Shown piece by piece: positions 24,291-32,355 of a DNA stretch of 38,611 nt (positions are counted from its first letter, which is position 1; each line of letters begins with the position of its first letter). The stretch is from Paenibacillus sp. Soil766 (GTDB lineage: Bacteria > Bacillota > Bacilli > Paenibacillales > NBRC-103111), in assembly GCF_001428105.1 (NCBI RefSeq), contig NZ_LMSJ01000060.1, positions 205,716 through 244,326 of the forward strand, read 5' to 3'. The notes beneath the pieces were generated by a model that saw only the letters and a program-made list of their open reading frames with translations, did not search any database and had not been told where the DNA came from. The translations under genes were made by a program, and so were the position numbers.

Positions 24291-24327
24291 AGCCCAAGCG
24301 ACTCCCTTCTTCGCTTGGGCTCTTTTA
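24291..24327. terminator. Terminator between topB and the convergent small gene
   Basis: AGCCCAAGCG pairs perfectly with CGCTTGGGCT, followed by CTTTT on the plus strand and TTTATT on the minus strand. Confidence 0.88.
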
Positions 24328-24341
24328 TCTATGACGACTCT

Positions 24342-24677
24342 TTATGCTTTGGTTAATATCCTGCCTTTAACCGCTAATTCGAGATCTTCTAACGTTGTGA
24401 TCCCCAAGCTAACCAGTGCATCTCCTGATTCCATGTGAACATTCGCTAAGATATGCATGCTCGTATGAGGCACTAGTGATTTACGAAACTCATGAAACAG
24501 CACCGCATTATAAGCTTTGAGAACCGTCATAAACTCAACCGTTGGCGGGATAAATCCACGAATTTCAGACGATCGCCAGAAAAATTCCCTCACATGCATA
24601 ATATCGGATCCCGTGCGATTCAGCTTTCGAATCATCGTAAAAAACTCATCAACAAGTACTTGTCGATCCGCTTTCAT
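24342..24677 (-). CDS. Conserved-looking small protein of unknown function
   Basis: 111 residues, soluble and probably alpha-helical, starting MKADRQVLVDEFFTMIRKL and containing HVREFFWRSSEIRGFIPPTV. I do not recognise the family. The ATG is supported by GGAGGG, and a terminator lies just beyond the stop. It follows lspA in the same direction with a 93-base gap, so co-transcription is possible. Confidence 0.7.
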   Translation of the reverse strand: MKADRQVLVDEFFTMIRKLNRTGSDIMHVREFFWRSSEIRGFIPPTVEFMTVLKAYNAVLFHEFRKSLVPHTSMHILANVHMESGDALVSLGITTLEDLELAVKGRILTKA

Positions 24678-24770
24678 GTGACCATCCCTCCAATGACATA
24701 TTCCTACTTGAAGGATACCATAAATAGTTCTTTAGATCTAGACCATCATTTAATTTTAGGGCATAAATAC

Positions 24771-25247
24771 CTAGGAAAATTGTGGATCCTTCCCTTTTCC
24801 CTTCCAATTGCCTCTCTGTGCAAAAAGCATGTCCATCACATACAGCACAACACCCAAATTAATCGCAATATCCGCTATGTTCATAATCCCATTTCCGGAG
24901 TTAATAACGATGAAATCGGTGACCTTTCCGAATAAAAGCCGTTCAATTCCGTTACCAATCGCCCCACCTACAAGGAGTGCAGCTGCGCTTTGTTTTAACA
25001 TCCCCGAAAAGCCACCTTTTCTACGGTACCACCAAATCCCAGCTACAATGACAATGGCAAGAACACCGAGTATTGGAGCCCATCCTTGCAGCGAACTGCC
25101 TGCTGCCCCGCTATTTTGATAGTACGTGAATGAAATGACATCTTTATAAAAGGGCATGGATTCACCTACCGCCATCACCGAGCGTATCCAATACTTAGAC
25201 AGCTGATCAATAGCCGTAATCACAACAATAATTGAATAAAATAGCAT
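24771..25247 (-). CDS. lspA: Signal peptidase II (lipoprotein signal peptidase), divergent copy
   Basis: 158 residues with four membrane helices. The family blocks are present: DQLSKYWI (D14), the NSGAAGSSLQ motif (N45) where N-x-GAAFG is usual, GGAIGNGIERLLFGKVTDF (94-112) and MNIADIAINLGV. The catalytic Asp pair is D111 (VTDF) and D126 (NIAD). E102 replaces the usual D of the GNxxDR motif. The enzyme cleaves prolipoproteins before the lipid-modified Cys. The altered motifs and the absence of the usual rluD/pyr neighbours suggest a second, specialised copy, as inference. The first residues are MLFYSIIV with a start directly in TM1. Confidence 0.88.
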   Translation of the reverse strand: MLFYSIIVVITAIDQLSKYWIRSVMAVGESMPFYKDVISFTYYQNSGAAGSSLQGWAPILGVLAIVIVAGIWWYRRKGGFSGMLKQSAAALLVGGAIGNGIERLLFGKVTDFIVINSGNGIMNIADIAINLGVVLYVMDMLFAQRGNWKGKGKDPQFS

Positions 25248-25344
25248 GCTCCCACTCCCATCAACTCTTGGACTTCAACCTCTCTCTTATTTTACTTGAA
25301 ACGAAAGGATAACTACTAATTCTGCAGAATTACCCTTTTTGGGC

Positions 25345-25384
25345 TAAAAATAAAAAGCCCCCTCAGTCCTTCCCTGTGGCGGCT
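25345..25384 (-). terminator. Terminator of the HAD phosphatase gene
   Basis: On the minus strand AGCCGCC pairs with GGGGGCT (one mismatch), followed by TTTTTATTTTT. Confidence 0.65.
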
Positions 25385-25411
25385 CTTGCCTATTCTTTGC
25401 TGCTGCATTCC

Positions 25412-26047
25412 TCAACTTAGGCTTATTAGCGTTCGGTATAGTTCACCAGGCGTGTTTGCCATATAGTCTGGTTTCCCACTAAGGAGTAGCTGAGGTGAAT
25501 CATATCCCCACGTCACAGCTACGATGGGTACACCTAACTTCTTACAGGATTCAATATCACGCAACTCATCACCGACATAGATCATCCGTGTAGGCGTGGT
25601 TCCCCATTGCTTCATCACTTTGCGAATCGAGTGGTGTTTACCGAAAATATGCTTCGCTGAAATGATCTCTTTAAACGCACCTTCCAGCTTATTTTTTCGT
25701 AAAAAAAGCCGAATATTCGCTTCTGAATTGGAAGAAAGAATTGAGCTCTTTACCCCTTGTGTGGAGAGCTTCGCAATCACATCTTTCATCCCAGGCACGA
25801 TTTGCAGTGATCGAATATTCTCGTGATACAGCTGTCGTCCTGCCACCATTAGCTTAGGAATTTGGAGCACGGGTACCCCTAAGCGATCTACGCGTTCGGA
25901 TATCGACATCGAGCGTAAAGGACCCAAATCCTGTTCGCGGATGGGACGAAAGCGATGTTGGATAGCCATTTCATTATAAAGCTTAACCAGAAGCGCCCTG
26001 GAATCCACAAGTGTCCCGTCAAAATCAAATAGGATGTGTTTTACCAT
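25412..26047 (-). CDS. HAD-family phosphatase (phosphoglycolate phosphatase-like)
   Basis: 211 residues. Motif I HILFDFDGTLVDS (D8 nucleophile, D10 acid/base), a helical cap (about 15-80), motif II SSILSSNSEA, the Lys of motif III near KHHSIRKVMKQW and motif IV YVGDELRDIESCKKLG. This is the Gph/PpaX-like group acting on small phosphate esters; the exact substrate is unknown. Its start overlaps the upstream small gene by seven bases and no clear ribosome site is visible, so translational coupling is likely. Confidence 0.9.
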   Translation of the reverse strand: MVKHILFDFDGTLVDSRALLVKLYNEMAIQHRFRPIREQDLGPLRSMSISERVDRLGVPVLQIPKLMVAGRQLYHENIRSLQIVPGMKDVIAKLSTQGVKSSILSSNSEANIRLFLRKNKLEGAFKEIISAKHIFGKHHSIRKVMKQWGTTPTRMIYVGDELRDIESCKKLGVPIVAVTWGYDSPQLLLSGKPDYMANTPGELYRTLISLS

Positions 26048-26337
26048 CTGGGTGTATATACAAATAAGGCCGGACCCTCGGGCGGCACTTGTTTAATTTG
26101 ATTATCTTTAAACTCTTGGGCTGGATCTAGGACCACATGCGGATTATTTACGGTTCGCAAATCTTCCCACGTGCAAGAAACACCATCGTCATAGCCCGAT
26201 GCACCACCTGCGAACATTTTGCAACTCTTGCAAAATTGATCCTTTTGTTGAACATCCAGCTTCACAACTTTATTACGAAGACAACAGTAAATTTCATTAA
26301 ATGTGTTACATACATTAACATGAGTGATCATAGCCAT
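26041..26337 (-). CDS. Small Cys-containing protein of unknown function
   Basis: 98 residues with cysteines at about 10, 18, 19, 36, 39 and 54, including CKSCKMF, a pattern compatible with metal binding but not matching a family I know. The C-terminal half is polar with DPAQEFKDNQIKQVPPEGPALFVY. The ATG has AAGGAG 10 bases upstream. The stop overlaps the HAD start by seven bases, so the two proteins are probably made together. Confidence 0.65.
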   Translation of the reverse strand: MAMITHVNVCNTFNEIYCCLRNKVVKLDVQQKDQFCKSCKMFAGGASGYDDGVSCTWEDLRTVNNPHVVLDPAQEFKDNQIKQVPPEGPALFVYTPRW

Positions 26338-26501
26338 TTACCGTCAACTCCTTACGGCACTTTGAGTGTGTAATAGTAAGTTTATCGAACTACTATTAAG
26401 TGTATGACACAATTTTGTAAACGGGATAACATTTCTCACGATAGTCCGTCCAAATTTGCTACAATTAGGAAATACACTGACAGGTTTGGAGGTACTTCCC
26501 C

Positions 26502-27104
26502 ATGCAGGACACCTTACACTATGTGATCCCATGTCTTATCTTTGGCTTTTTTATTTATCGACGGGCGAAGCGCACCATTGGCTTTCAAAAACTTTCTCGT
26601 GGCAGACTCATCTTTCGTCTATCCTTGTTCAGCTTCATCGGAGTGATCATTCTCTGCTTGGGCTTCGTGCATCCCATCCATTTCATCGGCTATTTGATCG
26701 GACTTGCCGGCGGCGCCTTGCTCGGGCGAACTGCGATTCGTCATACCCGCTTCGAGCATCGACATGATGGCTGGTACTATCGCACACATCTCTGGATTGA
26801 AGTCACCGTCCTTGTTCTCTTCCTTGGTCGCATCGCGTATCGCTACGCGAGTGTTGCTATTACCACGGGGTCAACAACTACCTTCACGCCTGCTGATTTC
26901 TCTCAATTTACAAAAGATCCCGTCACCGCTGGTGTATTCTTCATCATCGTATCGTACTACGTTTTGTATTTCGGCTACTTACTGCGCGAAGGAACCAAAC
27001 TGGATCCGGCAGGAATAGCGGATAGCACAGATGCCATGATCGAGAGCCACGGAGCTCATAATACCGTGATTGCTAATCCGCAGGCGAATGTTCGGGTGGA
27101 GTAA
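26502..27104 (+). CDS. CcdC-like (DUF1453) multipass membrane protein
   Basis: 200 residues with five to six predicted membrane helices: VIPCLIFGFFIYRR at the N-terminus, LSLFSFIGVIILCLGFVHP, IGYLIGLAGGALLG followed by RTAIRHTRFEHRHDGWYYRTH, LWIEVTVLVLFLGRIAYRY, and GVFFIIVSYYVLYFGYLL. The RR in TM1 and the RxxxxFEH/WYYRTH segment are typical of the CcdC/DUF1453 family, whose role is not clear. The tail after TM6 is polar. GGAGG lies at normal distance before the ATG. It is divergent from the HAD operon. Confidence 0.85.
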   Translation: MQDTLHYVIPCLIFGFFIYRRAKRTIGFQKLSRGRLIFRLSLFSFIGVIILCLGFVHPIHFIGYLIGLAGGALLGRTAIRHTRFEHRHDGWYYRTHLWIEVTVLVLFLGRIAYRYASVAITTGSTTTFTPADFSQFTKDPVTAGVFFIIVSYYVLYFGYLLREGTKLDPAGIADSTDAMIESHGAHNTVIANPQANVRVE

Positions 27105-27130
27105 CCGAATGTGAGGGCGTTAATCTCCGT

Positions 27131-27175
27131 ACTCCTCTCCCTCTCCCTCTCCTCCTCCTCCTCCTCCTCCTACTC
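27131..27175. repeat. CT-rich low-complexity tract
   Basis: A 45-base pure-pyrimidine-like run of CTC and CTCCTC triplets just after the CcdC-like stop codon. It is a likely slippage-prone microsatellite; no gene is here. Confidence 0.8.
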
Positions 27176-27237
27176 CTACGTTATTTCGTACGCTTACACA
27201 CACTTGATCATTTATACAAATAAGGAGTTAACAAAAA

Positions 27238-27285
27238 AAGGACATCCCCCTAGGTCAATTGACCTGGGGGAATATCCTTCTTTTT
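27238..27285. terminator. Strong bidirectional terminator after the CcdC-like gene
   Basis: AAGGA, CCCCC and AGGTCA pair with TGACCT, GGGGG and TCCTT in a nearly continuous 18-bp stem with T runs on both sides. Confidence 0.88.
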
Positions 27286-27317
27286 CGCCAGTAGGCAGAG
27301 TAAATCTGCCTGTCGCG

Positions 27318-27545
27318 GCCCATTCAGCGGGCCATGCCCATATATAACGCCCTTTTGGGGCGTTATTGCCTGCGCCGAGTTCGCCTCGCTCTGCAATAAG
27401 GCCCCTTTCGGGCCTTATTGCCCGCGCCTTCGCCCATTCAGCGGGCCATGCCCGCATTTAACGCCCTTTTGGGGCGTTATTGCCTGCGCCGAGGTCGCCT
27501 CTCTCTGAAATAAGGCCCCTTTCGGGGCCTTATTTCCCGCGTGGC
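27318..27545. repeat. 114-bp tandem duplication with three hairpins per unit
   Basis: Two units (27318-27431 and 27432-27545) share GCCCattcagcGGGC, AACGCCC/GGGCGTT and AATAAGGCCC/GGGCCTTATT stems with constant spacing; the last stem is extended by a C-G pair in unit 2. The last stem is followed by T on both strands and may terminate the ABC exporter transcript on the minus strand. An 81-codon open frame across it is repeat-derived and rejected. Confidence 0.85.
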
Positions 27546-27551
27546 TGCCCC

Positions 27552-29513
27552 TCAATTGCCTTTCGCTGCCTCTTCGGCAGCCTTCGCGAACTGTGTGCTG
27601 TACAGCCGCGCATACAGCCCTTCCAGTGCTAGCAGCTCGCTGTGCGTGCCCCGCTCTACGACGCTGCCCGCTTCGATCACCAGAATGTGATCGGCGGCCA
27701 GCACCGTGGAGAGCCGGTGCGCGATCACGAGCGTCGTGCGCCCTTGCATCAGCTCCTCGAGCGCCGCCTGCACATAGGACTCGGACTCCGAGTCCAAGTG
27801 CGACGTCGCCTCATCGAGGATGAGGATGCGCGGGCGCTTCAGGATCGCGCGAGCAATCGCGATCCGCTGGCGCTCGCCTCCGGAGAGCCGGTGGCCGCGC
27901 TCTCCAACCATCGTGTCGTATCCTTCGGGGAGCGACACGATGAAATCGTGGATGTAGGCCTGCCGACAAGCGGCCTCCATCTCCTCACGCGTAGCGTTCT
28001 CCTGCGCAAAGCGCAGGTTGTCACCGATCGTCGCGTGGAACAGAAAAGACTCCTGCGTCACATACGCGATTTGCGCGCGCAGTGACGCTAACTCCACGTC
28101 GCGGACGTTCACGCCGTCGACCTCAACTACGCCGGCTGTCGGGTCGTACAGCCGAGCGATCATCCCGATCAGCGTCGACTTCCCGGCGCCGCTAGGTCCA
28201 ACAAGCGCAACCATCTCACCAGGCTGCGCCTCGAAGGTGATGTCGCGTAGCGCATACTGCACCTTCTCTCTTACTACGCCTCGTTCCGCCAGCTTCTCTC
28301 TCTCAGCTTCTCCGCCTCGTTCCGCCTGCTTCCCGCTCTCAGCTTCTCCGCCCTGCTTCTCCGTCTTCCTTCGCTCCCCCGTTCTCCCCTTCTCCCCAAC
28401 CTTATAAGCAAAAGAAACCTGCTTATATCGCACATGCCCCGCCACAGGCCCCAGTTGGCATGCGCCATCAGCATCCATGACATCAGGCACCATGTCCTGA
28501 TACTCAAAAATCCGCTGAAATACCCCCAGCGCTGTCGCTACCTCGACATGTAGATTCAGCAATGTCCCTACTGGCATATACAACCGTCCCAAGTACGCCG
28601 TGAACGCGACGATCGAGCCTAGAGTCATATCACCCTGAATGACAGAGTAGCCGCCATAGATATAAATAATGGCTGTGCCTAACGGCCCTAATGTGCTCGT
28701 TGCCATTCCGAACCAACGGCCGACCAGATTGAGCCGGAGCTCGAGATCCATCACCTTTTGATTCATCGTCGTGAATTCATGCTCTTGCTGCTTCTCTCTG
28801 CCAAAAATCCGCGTCAACAACGCACCCGAAATACCAAAATTTTCATTTAGCTGCGAGGTGATGTCGGAGCGTACCTTTTGCGTTTCAATCCGTAAGTCTT
28901 TCCGCAGCTTGGACACCTTTTTCACAGGCAATACGAAAAGTGGCAGGATAAGCACCGATATGATCGCCAACTTCCAATCTAACGCAAACAATATACCAAT
29001 TGTCGTGATGACAATGACGATTTGCGTAATCGAAGAGACGACAATAGACGTAACCACACTCTGGACAGACTGCACATCACCGGTGATCCGCTGAACAATT
29101 TCGCCAGAGCGTGCGTCTGTGAAGAACGACATCGATTGCCGCTGCAAATTGTGAAACAACGACTGCCCCAAATCCCGAATAACCCCTTGGGTTACTTTGG
29201 TATTGAGATGGTTTTGCCATACGCCAATCACTCCGCTCAAAACAGGCAGCACGATTAACATCAGCGCCATTACGGACAGTAGCTGAACACGTCCCTGCGG
29301 AATAGCGATATCAATAATTTCTTTCATCACTAGAGGTGGTATCAACCCCATCACTGCCGCAAGCAGCGCCAAGCCGACAATCACCAAGAGCTGTCCCCAA
29401 TACCTTTTGAACAAAAACAGAATCCTTCGTATCGATACATCCTTCAACTTAGCCTTTGGACGATTCCGGTCGGAAAGCCGCCCCATTCCCCCTGGCCCAC
29501 CTGATCCGATCAC
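27552..29513 (-). CDS. ABC exporter, fused permease and ATPase, with charged linker insertion
   Basis: 653 residues. Permease part: six helices between about 40 and 320. ATPase part: Walker A GPSGAGKST (439-447), Q-loop Q487 in YVTQES, signature LSGGERQ (543-549), Walker B RILILDEATSHLD (562-574), H-loop H599. It is a half-transporter of the MsbA/LmrA-like multidrug or lipid type; substrate unknown. Residues about 372-415 are a Glu/Lys/Arg/Gly-rich insertion with internal GGEAE and AERG repeats between the A-loop region (FAYK) and Walker A. GC jumps from about 45% in the permease half to about 70% in the ATPase half. The start may be GTG 29513 or ATG 29486. Confidence 0.94.
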   Translation of the reverse strand: MIGSGGPGGMGRLSDRNRPKAKLKDVSIRRILFLFKRYWGQLLVIVGLALLAAVMGLIPPLVMKEIIDIAIPQGRVQLLSVMALMLIVLPVLSGVIGVWQNHLNTKVTQGVIRDLGQSLFHNLQRQSMSFFTDARSGEIVQRITGDVQSVQSVVTSIVVSSITQIVIVITTIGILFALDWKLAIISVLILPLFVLPVKKVSKLRKDLRIETQKVRSDITSQLNENFGISGALLTRIFGREKQQEHEFTTMNQKVMDLELRLNLVGRWFGMATSTLGPLGTAIIYIYGGYSVIQGDMTLGSIVAFTAYLGRLYMPVGTLLNLHVEVATALGVFQRIFEYQDMVPDVMDADGACQLGPVAGHVRYKQVSFAYKVGEKGRTGERRKTEKQGGEAESGKQAERGGEAEREKLAERGVVREKVQYALRDITFEAQPGEMVALVGPSGAGKSTLIGMIARLYDPTAGVVEVDGVNVRDVELASLRAQIAYVTQESFLFHATIGDNLRFAQENATREEMEAACRQAYIHDFIVSLPEGYDTMVGERGHRLSGGERQRIAIARAILKRPRILILDEATSHLDSESESYVQAALEELMQGRTTLVIAHRLSTVLAADHILVIEAGSVVERGTHSELLALEGLYARLYSTQFAKAAEEAAKGN

Positions 29514-29555
29514 TCACTCATCACTCCGATCTTTCTCCTCTTTGCTGCCCCTCAG

Positions 29556-30089
29556 CTACAAAGGAATTGCATAAACAATTGCACGAATTACTTCTTCTGC
29601 CATCTGCATCACACGATATAATGATGTCGTTTGCAGAACATTATACTGTCTAGGCCCATCCACATTCACGATCGCCGCAATCGTGTAATCACCAATAGGA
29701 GGTAAATCTTTACCTACTGATTGTCCTGGAGCCAGTGGCTGGTTCGACAATTGGTACAAACCCACACTCAATTTCCGTCCCAAACAAGCATCTATCGCAA
29801 TTACAACAACATTCGGTGGAATTTCCTGCATGCGCATCGCTAAATTAGTGGCATCACACGGCTCTGCCAGCGTGCCAATGACATGTGGATAGCCCAGCTC
29901 TGCGAGCTTACTTCCCACAAGTGGACCTAGGGAATCGCCTGTTGAGCGATCTGTCCCTATACACACGAATGCAAGCTGACTAGGCTTCAGCTCCTTGCTC
30001 AATGCAATCTTTTGCAGAATTTGTCCTAACTGCTCACCATCTACTTTTTTCCAAAACTGCTCTTCCAGCTCCATCTGTTCTATCTCCAT
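29556..30089 (-). CDS. yyaC: Spore protease YyaC family (DUF1256)
   Basis: 177 residues. The diagnostic block CIGTDRSTGDSLGPLVGSKL is present, with DACLGRKLSVG and the terminal region GDYTIAAIVNVDGPRQYNVLQTTSL. The fold relates to GPR-type germination and hydrogenase-maturation peptidases, and B. subtilis YyaC is expressed during sporulation. The ATG at 30089 is preferred because GGGAGG is 5-6 bases upstream; an ATG at 30110 also exists. A weak sigma-G-like pair (GAATA and CAGCCTA, 30194-30164) lies upstream. The presence of this gene implies a spore former. The ABC exporter follows 42 bases later in the same direction. Confidence 0.93.
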   Translation of the reverse strand: MEIEQMELEEQFWKKVDGEQLGQILQKIALSKELKPSQLAFVCIGTDRSTGDSLGPLVGSKLAELGYPHVIGTLAEPCDATNLAMRMQEIPPNVVVIAIDACLGRKLSVGLYQLSNQPLAPGQSVGKDLPPIGDYTIAAIVNVDGPRQYNVLQTTSLYRVMQMAEEVIRAIVYAIPL

Positions 30090-30248
30090 CTTTGCCTCCC
30101 TTTCAGCCATGTACACCTAACCTTCCACCTGATGCATGATAGTTCCATTCTTTCATATAGTAATAGGCTGTGTCCACTTGCACACTCCGTATTCGGGCAC
30201 ACCAAATAAGCGTTACTCGACGACCGAGCAAAGCCTATTCATGCCGCT

Positions 30249-30437
30249 TATAAAGGTTGTTCAAAAAATTCCACTTTTGATCACGAAGTAGTCCATGAAG
30301 CATATTCGACATCGAATATTAAATTCAGCCGGAACTTCCGGTGCTCACGTAGCTTACACTACGCTCCGCTCCTCATTTCCTAGCTTCTTTCAATCTGCTC
30401 GGTGCAGAAAACCGGACTATTTGAACATGCACTTATA
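30249..30437. mobile_element. MITE-like intergenic element with terminal inverted repeats
   Basis: About 189 bases with no coding capacity fill most of the 30117-30456 gap. The ends are imperfect inverted repeats: TATAA...TGTTCAAAAAATTCC at the left, and TATAAGTGCATGTTCAAATAG reading in from the right (complement). Internally there are palindromes TATTCGA-CA-TCGAATA, CCGGAA-C-TTCCGG and GTAG/CTAC. No transposase is nearby. From memory, similar segments recur between genes in Paenibacillus genomes, but I could not check this. Confidence 0.55.
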
Positions 30438-30456
30438 GATCTGACAATCAACCTTC

Positions 30457-31116
30457 TTAATGTACGCGATTCATCCGAACAATGCGATAATAGAGCTGAC
30501 CGCTGACCTCTTGCTCCACTTCCAGATAGCCTTCTGAGTGAACATAATCCCCCAACATATACGTTGAAGCATCCGCCGAATCGGCATGTGTTAGAAAGAG
30601 CAGCGCTACCTTATCATCCCCAACCACAAAGCCAACCTGTTCCTTCACCTGGAATTTCTCAAGAATCTTACCATGATGTGACCTCACAATATGATGAAAC
30701 CGCCAAGTGCCTTCTTCCTGTATGATAAAATATAGCACACGATTGCGATGCCCATTGCTGAACTCCCGCGTCACACCAATCATGCACACCTTCTCACCAA
30801 CACGTAAATATTCATCAATTACATAAGATTTCAGTCGTAACCGATTCACATTCTTGTTCTGAATATAAGATTCCATCTCATCTATGGAGCGCTGATCCCT
30901 TGGATCTTGCTTCGTTGCGTAAAATACTTCTTTAATAAACGTATCCGTTTGGTATTGCCTAGCCCCTTTGAAATGGTTATACGTGTGAAAAAATTGCTTA
31001 ATCACGACCCGAATGTCTTCCGGTATGGCAGGACCTGATTCAACGTTATACATGCGATCTGTTCGACCCGACATTTTAATTTTATGAAACCAGCTTTTCC
31101 AGACACTGACTTGCAT
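30457..31116 (-). CDS. Protein of unknown function
   Basis: 219 residues, soluble, no signal peptide or membrane helix. I recognise no family. The middle holds YVIDEYLRVGEKVCMIGVTREF and WRFHHIVRSHHGKILEKF, with alternating strands compatible with a small alpha/beta barrel (NTF2-like folds are one possibility, unproven). AGGTGG lies about 10 bases before the ATG. Its own terminator is not obvious; the MITE-like element follows. A neighbouring NlpC/P60 gene is upstream in the same direction but ends at a strong terminator. Confidence 0.75.
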   Translation of the reverse strand: MQVSVWKSWFHKIKMSGRTDRMYNVESGPAIPEDIRVVIKQFFHTYNHFKGARQYQTDTFIKEVFYATKQDPRDQRSIDEMESYIQNKNVNRLRLKSYVIDEYLRVGEKVCMIGVTREFSNGHRNRVLYFIIQEEGTWRFHHIVRSHHGKILEKFQVKEQVGFVVGDDKVALLFLTHADSADASTYMLGDYVHSEGYLEVEQEVSGQLYYRIVRMNRVH

Positions 31117-31204
31117 GCCGTACGCGCCACCTGCTTTCTTCCAACCATTGTTCCATTATAGGCTATAATTCTCAAAAATTCGATAAAAATCGCACAAATC
31201 CGCG

Positions 31205-31267
31205 CAAAAAAAAGAGCATCTGCCGCTTTGCTTTCCATAAAGAAAGACATCGCGAACATACGCTCTT
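31205..31267 (-). terminator. Terminator of the NlpC/P60 gene
   Basis: On the minus strand AAGAGC and inner CTTTC/GGAAAG stems close with GCTCTT followed by six further T. It lies 33 bases past the stop codon. Confidence 0.85.
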
Positions 31268-31300
31268 ACTCCGTTACTTATACTTCATTTCGTAACTGCT

Positions 31301-32191
31301 TTATAACACGCGTTTGGCACCTACATATCTGGAGCCCCAATAGGAGCTAGCAAGACTATCAACCGTTACACCAACGGACGTTGTCGAGGAAATAAATTGA
31401 TTATTCCCGATGTAAATGCCCACATGATTGACGATACCTGAAGCAAAGAAGACGAGGTCTCCCTCTTTCAAATCCGTCACTCTTGACCCCGCCTGATCGT
31501 ACATTTGCACGGAGGTGCGTGGCAGCTCGATACCCTTGGCCTCGTATAGATATCGAACGAATCCAGAGCAGTCAAAGCCCTTGGGTGTAGTTCCTCCCCA
31601 TCGGTAAGGTGTCCCTTTAAAAGTCGTTGCAGCTTGAATAATTTGAGCTGAAACGGATGACTGAACGACCTTGAGCACTGCTGACGCTGCTGGTGGCGGT
31701 GCAATCCAAGCTGGCTTATGAGTCTTACCATCCACTTCCACGATAGCGATTTTATTCGCATCATTCCATGTAATCGCAGATCCAAATGTCTCGGTCACGA
31801 AGCGCATAGGGACATAGGTACTCCCCTTAACCAAAGTTGGCGTGCTCTCTAATTCAACTAACTTACTGTTCACGATCGCTTGCTCTTCGTCCGTTGTGAG
31901 TTGAATCGCCTGTTCCTTGTTCTTAAGCGTGACGACGACTTCATCGCCTTGCTTCGCCCATCCCACTTGATAGCCCAACTTCTCCGATAGCACGCGTAGT
32001 GGCACCTGAAGCTTACCTCCCGTATCAATGAACGGCTGATCTTCCGGGAAATGCACTAATTCGTCATTGACCTGAACCTTCACCGAAGAAGTGTCCGGGG
32101 CAGCGGCATGCGTGGAGGGAGCGGCGTACAGAGTAATAGCTGCGCCTAGAAGAGCGCATGAACAAATAAAGCTTTTGGTAAAAAGTTTCAA
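31301..32191 (-). CDS. Secreted NlpC/P60 cell-wall hydrolase with copper-amine-oxidase-N domain
   Basis: 296 residues from a TTG start, supported by AAGGAGG 9 bases upstream. Signal peptide about 1-30 (KSFICSCALLGAAITLYAAP, cut after STHAAA). Residues 35-155 are a Cu_amine_oxidN1-like domain (QVPLRVLSEKLGYQVGW and STYVPMRFVTETFGSAITW), a substrate- or wall-binding module in Paenibacillaceae. Residues 185-296 are NlpC/P60: YRWGGTTPKGFDCSGF with nucleophile C208, and NHVGIYIG with H256; the third catalytic polar residue is not obvious (SS follows QFI). It probably cleaves gamma-D-Glu-mDAP peptide bonds. A c-di-AMP riboswitch controls it. Confidence 0.94.
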   Translation of the reverse strand: MKLFTKSFICSCALLGAAITLYAAPSTHAAAPDTSSVKVQVNDELVHFPEDQPFIDTGGKLQVPLRVLSEKLGYQVGWAKQGDEVVVTLKNKEQAIQLTTDEEQAIVNSKLVELESTPTLVKGSTYVPMRFVTETFGSAITWNDANKIAIVEVDGKTHKPAWIAPPPAASAVLKVVQSSVSAQIIQAATTFKGTPYRWGGTTPKGFDCSGFVRYLYEAKGIELPRTSVQMYDQAGSRVTDLKEGDLVFFASGIVNHVGIYIGNNQFISSTTSVGVTVDSLASSYWGSRYVGAKRVL

Positions 32192-32209
32192 AACGTTGTG
32201 CCTCCTTGA

Positions 32210-32346
32210 AGCCTCCGAGGTTAGTTGACGGGTTCGGGAAGAGGTTTTCCCTAGTACACCCCATTAGCCTATGGCTAATTGAGCATTCATTCACCCCAAG
32301 TAAAGAAGTCCCCCGTACCAAAGCTTTCGATGCTTTGAGATTCGGC
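32210..32346 (-). promoter_or_regulatory. c-di-AMP riboswitch (ydaO/yuaA)
   Basis: On the minus strand the conserved core is nearly complete: GGTACGGGGGA, then TTGGGGTGAAT, a variable stem with ATTAGCC/GGCTAAT, GGGAAAACCTC, CCGAACCCGTCAACTAACC and CTCGGAGGC, followed at once by the gene's ribosome site. The ydaO/yuaA class senses cyclic di-AMP and turns off wall hydrolase and osmolyte genes when it is high. With no separate terminator between it and the TTG start, control is probably through ribosome access: ACCTC in the core can pair with the GAGG of the ribosome site. Confidence 0.92.
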
Positions 32347-32355
32347 ATTTTTTGT

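Noticed and set aside
27212..27457. Minus-strand 81-codon open frame rich in AWPAEWA
   Set aside because: It lies on the 114-bp hairpin repeat and the terminator; the peptide is just translated repeat.
27839..28407. Open frames on both strands within the ABC exporter ATPase part
   Set aside because: Shadows of a GC-rich conserved coding region with clear Walker and signature motifs.
32064..32348. Minus-strand open frame upstream of the NlpC/P60 gene
   Set aside because: It covers the c-di-AMP riboswitch and runs out of frame into the NlpC gene.
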